Source: Camelus bactrianus
Lineage: Eukaryota > Chordata > Mammalia > Artiodactyla > Camelidae
Assembly (NCBI RefSeq): GCF_048773025.1
Contig: NW_027413960.1
Span: forward strand, 1,305,945 to 1,369,944
Reading direction: 5' to 3'
DNA: 64,000 bases
This document shows positions 34,342 through 46,004 of this stretch, piece after piece (position 1 is the stretch's first letter; each line of letters begins with the position of its first letter). A program made the translations under genes and the position numbers. Under the pieces are notes generated by a model. It did not search any database and had not been told where the DNA came from. It saw only the letters and a program-made list of their open reading frames with translations.

Positions 34342-37300
34342 GTGCATGTGGAGAGTGGTTCATTCATCTAGCACTAAGAGAATGGGTTGCAGGATAAAGT
34401 TTTACTGTGGTTTCTCAGGCTTTTTCCTAGTTCCGGTTTGAATTTCCTGCATTTTTCACTGTAAAACCGAGTTGGAGCCAATACCTCCCCATACATATGT
34501 ACGGATTGGAGATTGCAACTGAAAAGAATCTTTTTCTTCCCAAGAATCTATGTGAAAGACGGCTTTAACACACACATATCTCTCAGAACTGAGCATGTGG
34601 AGAGACGTTCGTTCATCTAGCAACAAGGGAACGGGTTGCATTAGAACATTTATTCTGGATTCTCAGGCTTTTTCCTAGTGCCGTTTTGAAGTTCCTGCAG
34701 TTTTCACTGTAAAATCGAGTTGCAGCTAGTACCTCCCCAAATATAAGTATGGAGTGGAGTATGCAACTCAAAAGAATCTTTGTGTTCCTTAGAAGCTAGG
34801 TGAAGGAAGCTTTCACCCACACTTATCACTCTGAAATGAGCATGTGGAGAGACGTTCGTTCATGTAGCACAGAGGGAACGGGTTGCAGGGGAAAATTTTA
34901 CTCTGGTTTCTCAGGCTGTTTCCTAGGGCCAGTTTGCTGTTCCTACAGTTTTCACTGTAAAACCGAGTTGGAGCTAGTACCTCCCCTTATATATGTATGG
35001 AGTGGAGTTTGCAACTGAAAAGAAACTTTGTGTTCCCAACAAGCTAGGTGAAGGACGGCATTCACACACAATTATCTCTCAGAACTGAGCATGTGGTGAG
35101 ACGTTCGTTCATCTAGCACAAATGGAACCGGTATCAGGAGAAATTTTTACTCTGGTTTCTCAGCCTGTTTCCTAGTGCCGGTTTGAATTTCCTGCAGTTT
35201 TCACTGTAAAACAGAGTTGGAGCTAGTACCTCCAAATTTATATGTATGGAGTGGGGTTTGCAACTGAAAGGAAACATTGTGTTCCCAACAAGCAATATTA
35301 AGGAAGGCTTTCAGACACACTTATCTCTCAGAACTTAGCATGTGGAGAGACGTTCGTTCATCTAGCAACAAGGGAACGGGTTGCAGGAGAAAATTTTACT
35401 CTGGTTTCTCAGTCTGATTCCTAGTGCCGGTTTGAAGTTCCTGCAGTTTTCACTGTAAAATCGAGTTGGAGCTAGTACCTCCCCATATATAAGTATGGAG
35501 TGAAGTTTGCAACTCAAAAGAATCTTTGTGTTCCTTAGAAGCTATGTGAAGGAAGCTTTCACCCACATTTATCACTCAGAAATGAGCATGTGGAGAGACG
35601 TTCGTTCATGTAGCGCAGAGGGAACGGGTTGCAGGGGAAAATTTTACTCTGGTTTCTCAGGCTGTTTCCTAGGGCCGGTTTGCTGTTCCTACAGTTTTCA
35701 CTGTAAAACCGAGTTGGAGCAAGTACCTCCCCATATATATGTATGGAGTGGAGTTTGCAACTGAAGAGAAACTTTGTGTTCCCAACAAGCTAGGTGAAGG
35801 ACGGCATTCACACACACTTATCTCTCAGAACTGAGCATGTGGAGAGACGTTTGTTCATCTAGCTCAAAGGGAACTGGTTGCAGGGGAAATTTTTACTCTG
35901 GTTTCTAAGGATTTTTCCTAGTGCCGTTTGAAAATTCCTGCAGTTTTCATTGTGAAACCGTGTTGGAGCTAGTATATCCCCTTATATATATAAGGAGTGG
36001 AGTTTCAACTGAAAAGAAACTTTGTGTTCCCAACAAGCTAGTTGAAGGCGGCTTTCACACACACTTTTCCCTCAGAACTGAGCATGTGGAGAGACGTTCG
36101 TTCATCTAGCAAGAAGGGAACGGGTTGCAGCAGAAACATTTACTCTGGATTCTCAGGCTATTTCCTAGTGCCGGTTTGAAGTTCCTGCATTTTTCAATGT
36201 AAAACCGAGTTGGGGCTAGTACTTCCCCATATATATGTATGGAGTGGAGTTGGCAACTGAAAAGAATCATTGTGTTCCCCAAAAGCTAGGTGAAGTATGG
36301 CATCATGGACAATTATCTCTCACAACTGAGTTTGTGGAGAGACGTTCGTTCAGGTAGCACAAAGGGAACGGGATGCTGGGTAAACATTTACACTGGATTC
36401 TCAGGCTGTTTCATAGTGCCGGTTTTAAGTTCCTGCAGTTTTAATTGTGAAACCGATTTGGAGCTAGTAAATCCCCATATATATTTGTGGATTGGAGATT
36501 GCATCTTAAAAAAACTTTGTGTTAAAAAACAAGATAGGTGAAGGACGGCTTTCACACCAAATTATCTCTCAGAAATGTGCATGTGAGAGTCGTTCATTCA
36601 TCTAGCACAAAGAGAATGGGTTGCAGGAGAAAATTTTACTCTAGTTTCTCAGGCTGTTTCCTAGTGCCGTGTTGAAGATCATGCACTTTTCACTGTGAAA
36701 CCTATTTGGAGCTAGAACCTCCCCATATATATGTACGTAGTGGAGTTTGCAACTGAAAAGAAACTTTGTTTTCCCAACAAGCAATTTGAAGGACTGCTTT
36801 CACACACACTTATCTCTCAGAACTGAGCATGTGGAGAGACGTTCGTTCATCTAGCAAAAAGGGAACGGGTTGCATTAGAACATTAACTCTGGATGCTCAG
36901 GGTTTTTCCTAGTGCCGTTTTGAAGTTCCAGCATTTTTTACTGTAAAACCGATTTGGAGCTAGTACCTCCCCAAATATAAGTATGGAGTGGAGGTTGCAA
37001 CGGAAAAGAAACTTTGTGTTCTTTAGAAGCTAAGTGAAGGAAGCTTTCACACACAAATATCTCTCAGAACTGAGCATGTGGAGAGACGTTCGTTCATCTA
37101 TCACAAAGGGAACGGGTTGCAGGAGAAAATTTTACTCTGGATTCTCAGGCTGTTTCCGAGGGCCGGTTTGCAGTTCCTACATTTTTGACTGTAAAACCGA
37201 GTTGGAGCTAGTACCTCTCCTTATATAAGTATGGAGTGGAGTATGCAAATGAAAAGAAACATTGTGTACCCAACAAGCAAGGTGAAGGACGGCATTCACA

Positions 37301-37816
37301 CACTCTTATCTCTCAGAACTGAGCATGTGGAGAGTCGTTCGTTCATCTAGCACAAAGGGAACGGGTTTCAGGAGAAATTTGTACTCTGGTTTCTCAGACT
37401 GTTTCCTAGTGCCGGTTTGAATTTCCTGCAGGATTCACTGCAAAACCGAGTTGAAGCTTGTACCTCCAAATTTATATGTATGGAGTGGATTTTGCAACTG
37501 AAGAGAAACTTTGTGTTCCCAAGAAGCAAGTTTAAAGAAGGTTTTCACACATAATTATCTCTCAGAACTGAGCATGTGGAGAGACGTTTGTTCATCTAGC
37601 ACAAAGGAACTGGTTGCAGAGAAATTTTAACTCTGGTTTCTAAGACTGATTCCTAGTGCCGGTTTGAAGTTCCTGCAGTTTTCACTGTAAAACCGAGTTG
37701 GAGCTAATACCACCCCATATATATGTATGGAGTGGAGTTTGCAACTGAAGAGAAACTTTGTGTTCCCAACAAGCTAGTTGAAGGACGGCTTTCACACACA
37801 CTTACCTCTAAGAACT
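34342..37816. repeat. Module occurrence 2: 14 monomers, longest
   Basis: Order (w/y fusion)-z-a-b-z'-a-c-d-e-f-g-h-b'-c', starts 34342, 34591, 34838, 35087, 35336, 35584, 35833, 36080, 36328, 36577, 36825, 37072, 37321 and 37570. Two things depart from the standard order: w and y are merged into one monomer, and an extra z'-a pair (35336-35832) sits between b and c. The z'-a pair matches the ones at 44267 and 46005 (GCGCAGAGGG). Confidence 0.88.
35980..35995. other. 16 bp perfect palindrome in a c monomer
   Basis: Same 16 bp palindrome as at 31508, in the c monomer of module occurrence 2, offset 4472 bp. Confidence 0.85.
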
Positions 37817-40299
37817 GAGCATGTGGAGAGACGTTCGTTCATCTAGCACAAAGGGAACGGGTTGCAGTGAAACTTTTACTCTGGTTTCTCAGTCTGTTTC
37901 CTAGTGCCGGTTTGAAGTTCCTGCAGTTTTCACTGTAAAACCGAGTTGGAGCTAGTGCCTCCCCATATATATGTATGGAGTGGAGTTTTCAACTTAAGAG
38001 AATCTTTGTGTTCCCACAAGCTAGTTGTAGGACGGCTTTCACACACACGTATCTCTCAGAACTGAGCATGTGGAGAGACGTTCGTTCATATATCACAATG
38101 GGAACTGTTTGCAGGAGAAACTTTTACTCTGGTTCTCAGTCTGTTTCCTAGTGCCGGTTTGAATTTCCTGCAGGTTTCACTGTATAACCGAGTTGGAGCT
38201 AGTACTTTCCCTTTTTTATATGTATGGAGTGGAGTTTGCAACTGAAGAGAAACTTTGTGTTCCCAACAAGCTAGGTGAAGGACGGCTTTCACACACATTT
38301 ACCACTCAGAAATGAGCATGTGGAGAGACGTTCATTCATCTAGCACAAAGGGAACGGGTTTCAGGAGAAACTTTTACTCTGGTTTCGCAGTTTATTTCCT
38401 AGTGCCGGTTTGAAGTTCCTGCAGTTTTCACTGTAAAACCGAGTTGGAACTAGTACCTCCCCTTATATATGTATGGAGTGGAGTTGGCAACTGAAGAGAA
38501 CCTTTGTGTTCCCAAAAAGCTAGGTGAAGGACGGCTTTCACTCACACTTATCTCTCAGAACTGAGCATGTGGAGAGACGTTCGTTCATCTAGCACAAAGG
38601 GAACCGGTTGCAGGAGAAACTTTTACTCTGGTTTCTCAGTCTGTTTCCTAGTGCCGGTTTGAAGTTCCTGCAGTTTTCACTGTAAAACCGAGTTGGAGCT
38701 AGTGCCTCCCTATATATATGTATGGAGTGGAGTTTCCAACTTAAGAGAATCTTTGTGTTCCCACAAGCTTGTTGAAGGACGGCTTTCACACACACTTATC
38801 TCTCAGAACTGAGCATGTGTAGAGACGTTCGTTCATCTATCACAAAGGGAACGGGTTGCAGCAGAAACTTTTACTCTGTTTCTCAGTCTGTTTCCTAGTG
38901 CCGGTTAGAAGTTCCTGCAGTTTTCACTGTAAAACCGAGTTGGAGCTCGTACCTCCAGATATATATGTATGGAGTGGAGTTTGCAACTGAAGAGAAACTT
39001 TGTGTTCCCAAGAAGCTAGGTGAAGGACGGCTTTCACACACACTTATCTCTCAGAACTGAGCATGTGGAGAGACGTTCGCTCATCTAGCACAAGGAAACG
39101 GGTTGCAGGAGAAACTTTTACTCTGGTTTCTCAGTCTGTTTCCTAGTGCCGGTTTGAAGTTCCTGCAGTTTTCACTGTAAAACCGAGTTGAAACTAGTAC
39201 CTCCCCTTATATATGTATGGAGTGGAGTTTGCAACTGAAGAGAAACTTTGTGTTCCCAACAAGCTAGGTGAAGGACGGCTTTCACACACACTTATCTCTC
39301 AGAACTGAGCATGTGGAGAGACGTTCGTTCATCTATCACAAAGGAACGGGTTGCATGAGAGACTTTTACTCTGGTTTCTCAGTCTGTTTCCTAGTGCCGG
39401 TTTGAAGTTCCTGCAGTTTTCACTGTAAGACCGAGTCGGAGCTAGTGCCTCCCCATATATATGTATGCATTGGAGTTTGCAACTTAAGAGAATCTTTGTG
39501 TTTCCACAAGCTACTTGAAGGACGGCTTTCACACACACTTTTCTCTCAGAACTGAGCATGTGGAGAGACGTTCGTTCATCTAGCACAAAGGGAACGGGTT
39601 GCCGGAGAAACTTTACTCTGGTTTCTCAGTCTGTTTCCTAGTGCCGGTTTGAAGTTCCTGCAGTTTTCACTGTAAGACCGAGTCGGAGCTAGTGCCTCCC
39701 CATATATATGTATGCATTGGAGTTTGCAACTTAAGAGAATCTTTGTGTTTCCACAAGCTACTTGAAGGACGGCTTTCACACACACTTTTCTCTCAGAACT
39801 GAGCATGTGGAGAGACGTTCGTTCATCTAGCACAAAGGGAACGGGTTGCCGGAGAAACTTTACTCTGGTTTCTCAGTCTGTTTCCTAGTGCCGGTTTGAA
39901 GTTCCTGCAGTTTTCACTGTAAAACCGAGTTGGAACTAGTACCTCCCCTTTATATATGTATGGAGTGGAGTTTGCAACTGAAGAGAAACTATGTGTTCCC
40001 AACAAGCTAGTTGAAGGACGGCTTTCACACACATTTATCTCTCAGAACTGAGCATGTGGTGAGACGTTCGTTCATCTAGCACAAATGGAACGGGTTGCAG
40101 GAGAAACTTTTACTCTGGTTTCTCAGTCTGCTTCCTAGTGCCGGTTTGAAGTTCCTGCAGTTTTCACTGTAAAACCGAGTTGGAGCTATTACCTCCCCTA
40201 TATATATGTATGGATTGGAGTTTGCAACTGAAGAGAAACTTTGTGTTCCCAAAAATCTAGGTGAAGTACGGCATTCACGTACACTTATTTCTCAGAAAT
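37817..40299. repeat. Core monomer run, 10 copies
   Basis: Starts at 37817, 38064, 38314, 38563, 38811, 39059, 39307, 39554, 39801 and 40050. Includes the tandem near-perfect monomer duplication at 39366-39919. Its early members resemble the cores at 42.28-43.0, 48.5-49.2 and 58.4-59.4 kb (GAGCTAGTGCCTCCC, TTCAACTTAAGAG). Confidence 0.88.
39366..39919. repeat. Perfect monomer duplication, 247 bp period
   Basis: From about 39366 to 39919 the sequence repeats with an exact 247 bp period; over roughly 307 bp of overlap I saw no difference. Both copies carry the rare GTAAGACCGAGTCGG, GTATGCATTGG, TTTCCACAAGCTACTTG and, at the joint, GTTGCCGGAGAAAC. It is the youngest single-monomer duplication I can see, because every other neighbouring pair differs at several positions. 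Confidence 0.88.
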
Positions 40300-42280
40300 G
40301 TGCATGTGGAGAGTGGTTCATTCATCTAGCACAAAGAGAATGGGTTGCAGGATAATGTTATACTGTGGTTTCTCAGGCTGTTTCCTAGTGCCTGTTTGAA
40401 GTTCCTGCACTTTTCACTGTAAAACGTATTTGGAGCTTGAACCTCCCCATATATATGTATGGAGTGGAGTTTACAAATGAAAAGAAACTATTTTTCCCAA
40501 CAAGGAAGGTGAAGGACGGCATTCACGCACACTTATCTCTCAGAACTGAGTATGTGGAGGGACGTTCGTTCATCTAGCACAAAGGAAACAGTTTGCAGGC
40601 GAAATTTTTACTTTGGTTTCTCAGGCTGTTTCCTAGTGCCGGTTTGAATTTCCTGCGTTTTTCACTGTAAAACCGAGTTGGAGCCAATACCTCCCCATAT
40701 ATATGTACGGATTGGAGATTTCAACTGAAAAGAAATTTTTCTTCCCAAGAATCTATGTGAAAGACGGCTTTAACACACACATATCTCTCAGAACTGAGCA
40801 TGTGGAGAGACGTTCGTTCATCTAGCAACAAGGGAACGGGTTGCATTAGAACATTTATTCTGGATTCTCAGGCTTTTTCCTAGTGCCGTTTTGAAATTCC
40901 TGCAGTTTTCACTGTAAAATCGAGTTGCAGCTAGTACCTCCCCAAATATAAGTATGGAGTGGAGTTTGCAACTCAAAAGAATCTTTGTGTTCCTTAGAAG
41001 CTAGGTGAAGGAAGCATTCACCCACACTTATCACTCTGAAATGAGCATGTGGAGAGACGTTCGTTCATGTAGCACAGAGGGAACGGGTTGCAGGGGAAAA
41101 TTTTACTCTGGTTTCTCAGGCTGTTTCCAGGGCCAGTTTGCTGTTCCTACAGTTTTCACTGTAAAACCGAGATGGAGCTAGTACCTCCCCTTATATATGT
41201 ATGGAGTGGAGTTTGCAACTGAAAAGAAACTTTGTGTTCCCAACAAGCTAGGTGAAGGACGGCATTCACACACAATTATCTCTCAGAACTGAGCATGTGG
41301 AGAGACGTTCGTTCATCTAGCACAAAGGGAACCGGTATCAGGAGAAATTTTTTCTCTGGTTTCTCAGCCTGTTTCCTAGTGCCGGTTTGAATTTCCTGCA
41401 GTTTTCACTGTAAAACAGAGTTGGAGCTAGTACCTCCAAATTTATATGTATGGAGTGGGGTTTGCAACTGAAAGGAAACTTTGTGTTCCCAACAAGCAAG
41501 ATTAAGGAAGGCTTTCAGACACACTTATCTCTCAGAACTTAGCATGTGGAGAGACGTTTGTTCATCTAGCTCATAGGAACTGGTTGCAGGGGAAATTTTT
41601 ACTCTGGTTTCTAAGGCTTTTTCCTAGTGCCGTTTGAAAATTCCTGCAGTTTTCATTGTGAAACCGTGTTGGAGCTAGTATATCTCCTTATATATATAAG
41701 GAGTGGAGTTTCAACTGAAAAGAAACTTTGTGTTCCCAACAAGCTAGGTGAAGGCGGCTTTCACACACATTATCCCTCAGAACTGAGCATGTGGAGAGAC
41801 GTTCGTTCATCTAGCAAAAAGGGAACGGGTTGCAGCAGAAACATTTACTCTGGATTCTCAGGCTATTTCCTAGTGCCGGTTTGAAGTTCCTGCAGTTTTC
41901 AATGTAAAACCGAGTTGGGGCTAGTACTTCCCCATATATATGTATGGAGTGGAGTTGGCAACTGAAAAGAAACATTGTGTTCCCAAAAAGCTAGGTGAAG
42001 TATGGCATCATGGACAATTATCTCTCACAACTGAGTTTGTGGAGAGACGTTCGTTCAGGTAGCACAAAGGGAACGGGATGCAGGGTAAACTTTTACACTG
42101 GATTCTCAGGCTGTTTCATAGTGCCGGGTTTAAGTTCCTGCAGTTTTAATTGTGAAACCGATTTGGAGCTAGTAAATCCCCATTTATATTTGTGGATTGG
42201 AGATTGCATCTTAAAAAAACTTTGTGTTAAAAAACAAGATAGGTGAAGGACGGTTTCACACACACTTATCCCTCAGAACT
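40300..42280. repeat. Module occurrence 3: w-y-z-a-b-c-d-e
   Basis: Starts at 40300, 40548, 40796, 41043, 41291, 41540, 41785 and 42033. It keeps the y monomer that is fused away in occurrence 2. After e it goes directly to core (GGTTTCACACACACTTATCC near 42252), so f onward is missing. Member c contains a 20 bp perfect palindrome at 41684-41703. c is also the shortest monomer I measured, 245 bp from 41540 to 41785. Confidence 0.88.
41684..41703. other. 20 bp perfect palindrome in a c monomer
   Basis: CTCCTTATATATATAAGGAG. A C-to-T difference just left of the 16 bp palindrome extends the symmetry to 20 bp in this copy only; the others have CCCC at the left edge. Confidence 0.87.
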
Positions 42281-44266
42281 GAGCATGTGGAGAGACGTTC
42301 GTTCATCTAGCACAAAGGGAACGGGTTGCAGGAGAAACTTTTACTCTGGTTTCTCAGTCTGTTTCCTAGTGCCGGTTTGAAGTTCCTGCAGTTTTCACTG
42401 TAAAACCGAGTTGGAGCTAGTGCCTCCCCATATATATGTATGAAGTGGAGTTTTCAACTTAAGAGAATCTTTGTGTTCCCACAAGCTAGTTGAAGGACGG
42501 CTTTCACACACACGTATCTCTCAGAACTGAGCATGTGGAGAGACGTTCGTTCATATATCACAATGGGAACTGGTTGCAGGAGAAATTTTACTCTGGTTCT
42601 CATTCTGTTTCCTAGTGCCGGTTTAAAGTTCCTGCAATTTTCACTGTAAAACCGAGTTGGAACTAGTACCTCCCCCTATATAAGAACGGAGTGGAGTTTG
42701 CAACTGAAGAGAAACTTTGTGTTCCCAAAAAGCTAGGTGAAGGACGGCTTTCACTCACACTTATCTCTCAGAACTGAGCATGTGGAGAGACGTTCGTTCA
42801 TCTAGCACAAAGGGAACGGGTTGCAGGAGAAACTTTTTCTCTGGTTTCTCAGTCTGTTTCCTAGTGCCGGTTTGAAGTTAATGCAGTTTTCACTGTAAAA
42901 CCGAGTTGTAGCTAGTGCCTCCCCATATATATGTATGGAGTGGAGTGTGCAACTAAAGAGAATCTTTGTGTTCCCACAAGCTAGTTGAAGGACGGCTTTC
43001 ACACACAATTATCTCTCAGAACTGAGCATGTGGAGAGACGTTTTTTCATCTAGCACAAAGGGAACGGGTTGCAGGTGAAACTTATACTCTGGTTTCTCAG
43101 TCTGTTTCCTAGTGCCGGTTTGAAGTTCCTGCAGTTTTCACTGTAAAACCGAGTTGGAACTAGTACTTCCCCATATATATATATTTAGTGGAGTTGGCAA
43201 CTGAAGAGAAATTTTGTGTTCCCAACAAGCTAGGTGAAGGACGGCTTTCACACACACTTATCTCTCAGAACTGAGCATGTGGACAGACGTTCGTTCATCT
43301 AGCACAAAGGGAACGGGTTGCAGGGGAAACTTTACTCTGGTTTCTCAGTCTGTTTCCTATTGCCGGCTTGAAGTTCCTGCAGTTTTCACTGTAAAACCGA
43401 GTTGGAGCTAGTACCTCCCCATATATATGTATGGAGTGGAGTTTACAACTGAAGAGAAACTTTGTGTTCATAACAAGCTATTTGAAGGACGGCTTTCACA
43501 CACACGTATCTCTCAGAACTCAGCATGTGGAGAGACGTTCGTTCATCTAGCACAAAGGGAACGGGTTGCAGGAGAAACTTTTACTCTGGTTTCTCAGTCT
43601 GTTTCCTAGTGCCGGTTTGAAGTTCCTGCAGTTTTCACTGTAAAACCGAGTTGGAACTAGTACCTCCCCATATACATATATTTAGTGGTGTTGGCAACTG
43701 AAGAGAAACTTTGTGTTCCCAACAAGCTAGGTGAAGGACGGCTTTCACACACAATTATCTCTCAGAACTGAGCATGTGGAGAGACGTTCGTTCATCTAGC
43801 ATAAATGGAACGGGTTGCAGGGGAAACTTTACTCTTGTTTCTCAGTCTGTTTCCTAGTGCCGGTTTGATGTTCCTGCAGTTTTCACTGTAAAACCGAGTT
43901 GGAACTAGTTCCTCCCCATATATATATATGGAGTGGAGTTTGCAACTGAAGAGAAACTTTGTGTTCCCTACAAGCTAGGTGAAGGACGGCGTTCACACAC
44001 AATTATCTCTCAGAACTGAGCATGTGGAGAGACGTTCGTTCATCTAGCACAAAGGGAACGGGTTGCAGGTGAAACTTTTATTCTTGTTTCTCAGTCTGTT
44101 TCCTAGTGCCGGTTTGAAGTTCCTGCAGTTTTCACTGTAAAACCGAGTTGGAACTAGTACCTCCCCATATATATATATGGAGTGGAGTTTGCAACTGAAG
44201 AGAAACTTTGTGATCCCAACAAGCTAGGTGAAGGACGGCTTTCACACACACTTATCTCTCAGAACT
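42281..44266. repeat. Core monomer run, 8 copies
   Basis: Starts at 42281, 42529, 42776, 43024, 43273, 43521, 43770 and 44018. Several members have TATATATATTTAGTGG or TATATATATATGG in place of TATATATGTATGG (43.17, 43.67, 43.92, 44.17 kb), a local sub-variant. Confidence 0.87.
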
Positions 44267-45755
44267 GAGCATGTGGAGAGACGTTCGTTCATCTAGCAAC
44301 AAGGGAACGGGTTGCAGGAGAAAATTTTACTCTGGTTTCTCAGTCTGTTTCCTAGTGACGTTTTGAAGTTCCTGCAGTTTTCACTGTAAAACCGAGTTGG
44401 AGCTAGTACCTCCCCATATATAAGTATGGAGTGGAGTTTGCAACTCAAAAGAATCTTTGTGTTCCTTAGAAGCTATGTGAAGGAGGTTTTCACCCACATA
44501 TATCACTCAGAAATGTGCATGTGGAAAGACGTTCGTTCATGTAGCGCAGAGGGAACGGGTTGCAGGGGAAAATTTTACTCTGGTTTCTCAGGCAGTTTCC
44601 TAGGGCCGGTTTGCTGTTCCTACAGTTTTCACTGTAAAACCGAGTTGGAGCTAGTACCTCCCCTTATATATGTATGGAGTTGAGTTTGCAACTGAAAAGA
44701 AACTTTGTGTTCCCAACAAGCTAGGTGAAGGACGGCATTCACACACACTTATCTCTCAGAACTGAGCATGTGGAGAGACGTTTGTTCATCTAGCTCAAAG
44801 GGAACTGGTTGCAGGGGAAATTTTTACTCTGGTTTCTAAGGATTTTTCCTAGTGCCGTTTGAAAATTCCTGCAGTTTTCATTGTGAAACCGTGTTGGAGC
44901 TATTATATCCCCTTATATATATAAGGAGTGGAGTTTCAACTGAAAAGAAACTTTGTGTTCCTAACAAGCTAGGTGAAGGCGGCTTTCACACACTCTTATC
45001 CCTCAGAACTGAGCATGTGGAGAGACGTTCTTTCATCTAGCAAGAAGGGAACGGGTTGCAGCAGAAACATTTACTCTGGATTCTCAGGCTATTTCCTAGT
45101 GCCGGTTTGAAGTTCCTGCAGTTTTCAATGTAAAACCGAGTTGGGGCTAGTACTTCCCCATATATATGTATGGAGTGGAGTTGGCAACTGAAAAGAAACA
45201 TTGTGTTCCCAAAAAGCTAGGTGAAGTATGGCATCATGGACAATTATCTCTCACAACTGAGTTTGTGGAGAGACGTTCGTTCAGGTAGCACAAAGGGAAC
45301 GGGATGCAGGGCAAACTTTTACACTGGATTCTCAGGCTGTTTCATAGTGCCGGTTTTAAGTTCCTGCAGTTTTAATTGTGAAACCGATTTGGAGCTAGTA
45401 AATCCCCATATATATTTGTGGATTGGAGATTGCATCTTAAAAAAACTTTGTGTTAAAAAACAAGATCGGTGAAGGACGGCTTTCACACCAAATTATCTCT
45501 CAGAAATGTGCATGTGAGAGTCGTTCATTCATCTAGCACAAAGAGAATGGGTTGCAGGAGAAAATTTTACTCTAGTTTCTCAGGCTGTTTCCTAGTGCCG
45601 TTTTGAAGTTCCTGCAATTTTCACTGTAAAACCGAGTTGGAGCTAGTACCTCCCCATATATATGTATGGAGTGGAGTTTACAACTGAAGAGAAACTTTGT
45701 GTTCATAACAAGCTAGGTGAAGGACGGCTTTCACACACAATTATCTCTCAGAACT
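44267..45755. repeat. Module occurrence 4: z'-a-c-d-e-f
   Basis: Starts at 44267, 44515, 44764, 45011, 45259 and 45508. b is absent. The f monomer is left type up to CAGGCTGTTTCC and switches to core near 45600 (GTTTTGAAGTTCCTGCAATTTTC). It is the first copy of a 7-monomer (1735 bp) tandem repeat. Confidence 0.87.
44911..44926. other. 16 bp perfect palindrome in a c monomer
   Basis: Same palindrome in the c monomer of module occurrence 4. Confidence 0.85.
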
Positions 45756-46004
45756 GAGCATGTGGAGAGACGTTCGTTCATTTAGCACAAAAGGAACGGG
45801 TTGCAGGAGAAACTTTTACTCTGGTTTCTCAGTCTGTTTCCTAGTGCCGGTTTGAATTTCCTGCAGTTTTCAGTGTAAAACCGAGTTGGAACTAGTACCT
45901 CCCAATATATATATATGGAGTGGAGTTGGCAACTGAAGAGAAACTTTGTGTTCCCAAAAAGCTAGATGAAGGACGGCTTTCACACACACTTATCTCTCAG
46001 AACT
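45756..46004. repeat. Single core monomer
   Basis: One core-type monomer (CAGTCTG, GAAGAGAAAC) separates module occurrences 4 and 5 and completes the 7-monomer period. Confidence 0.85.
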
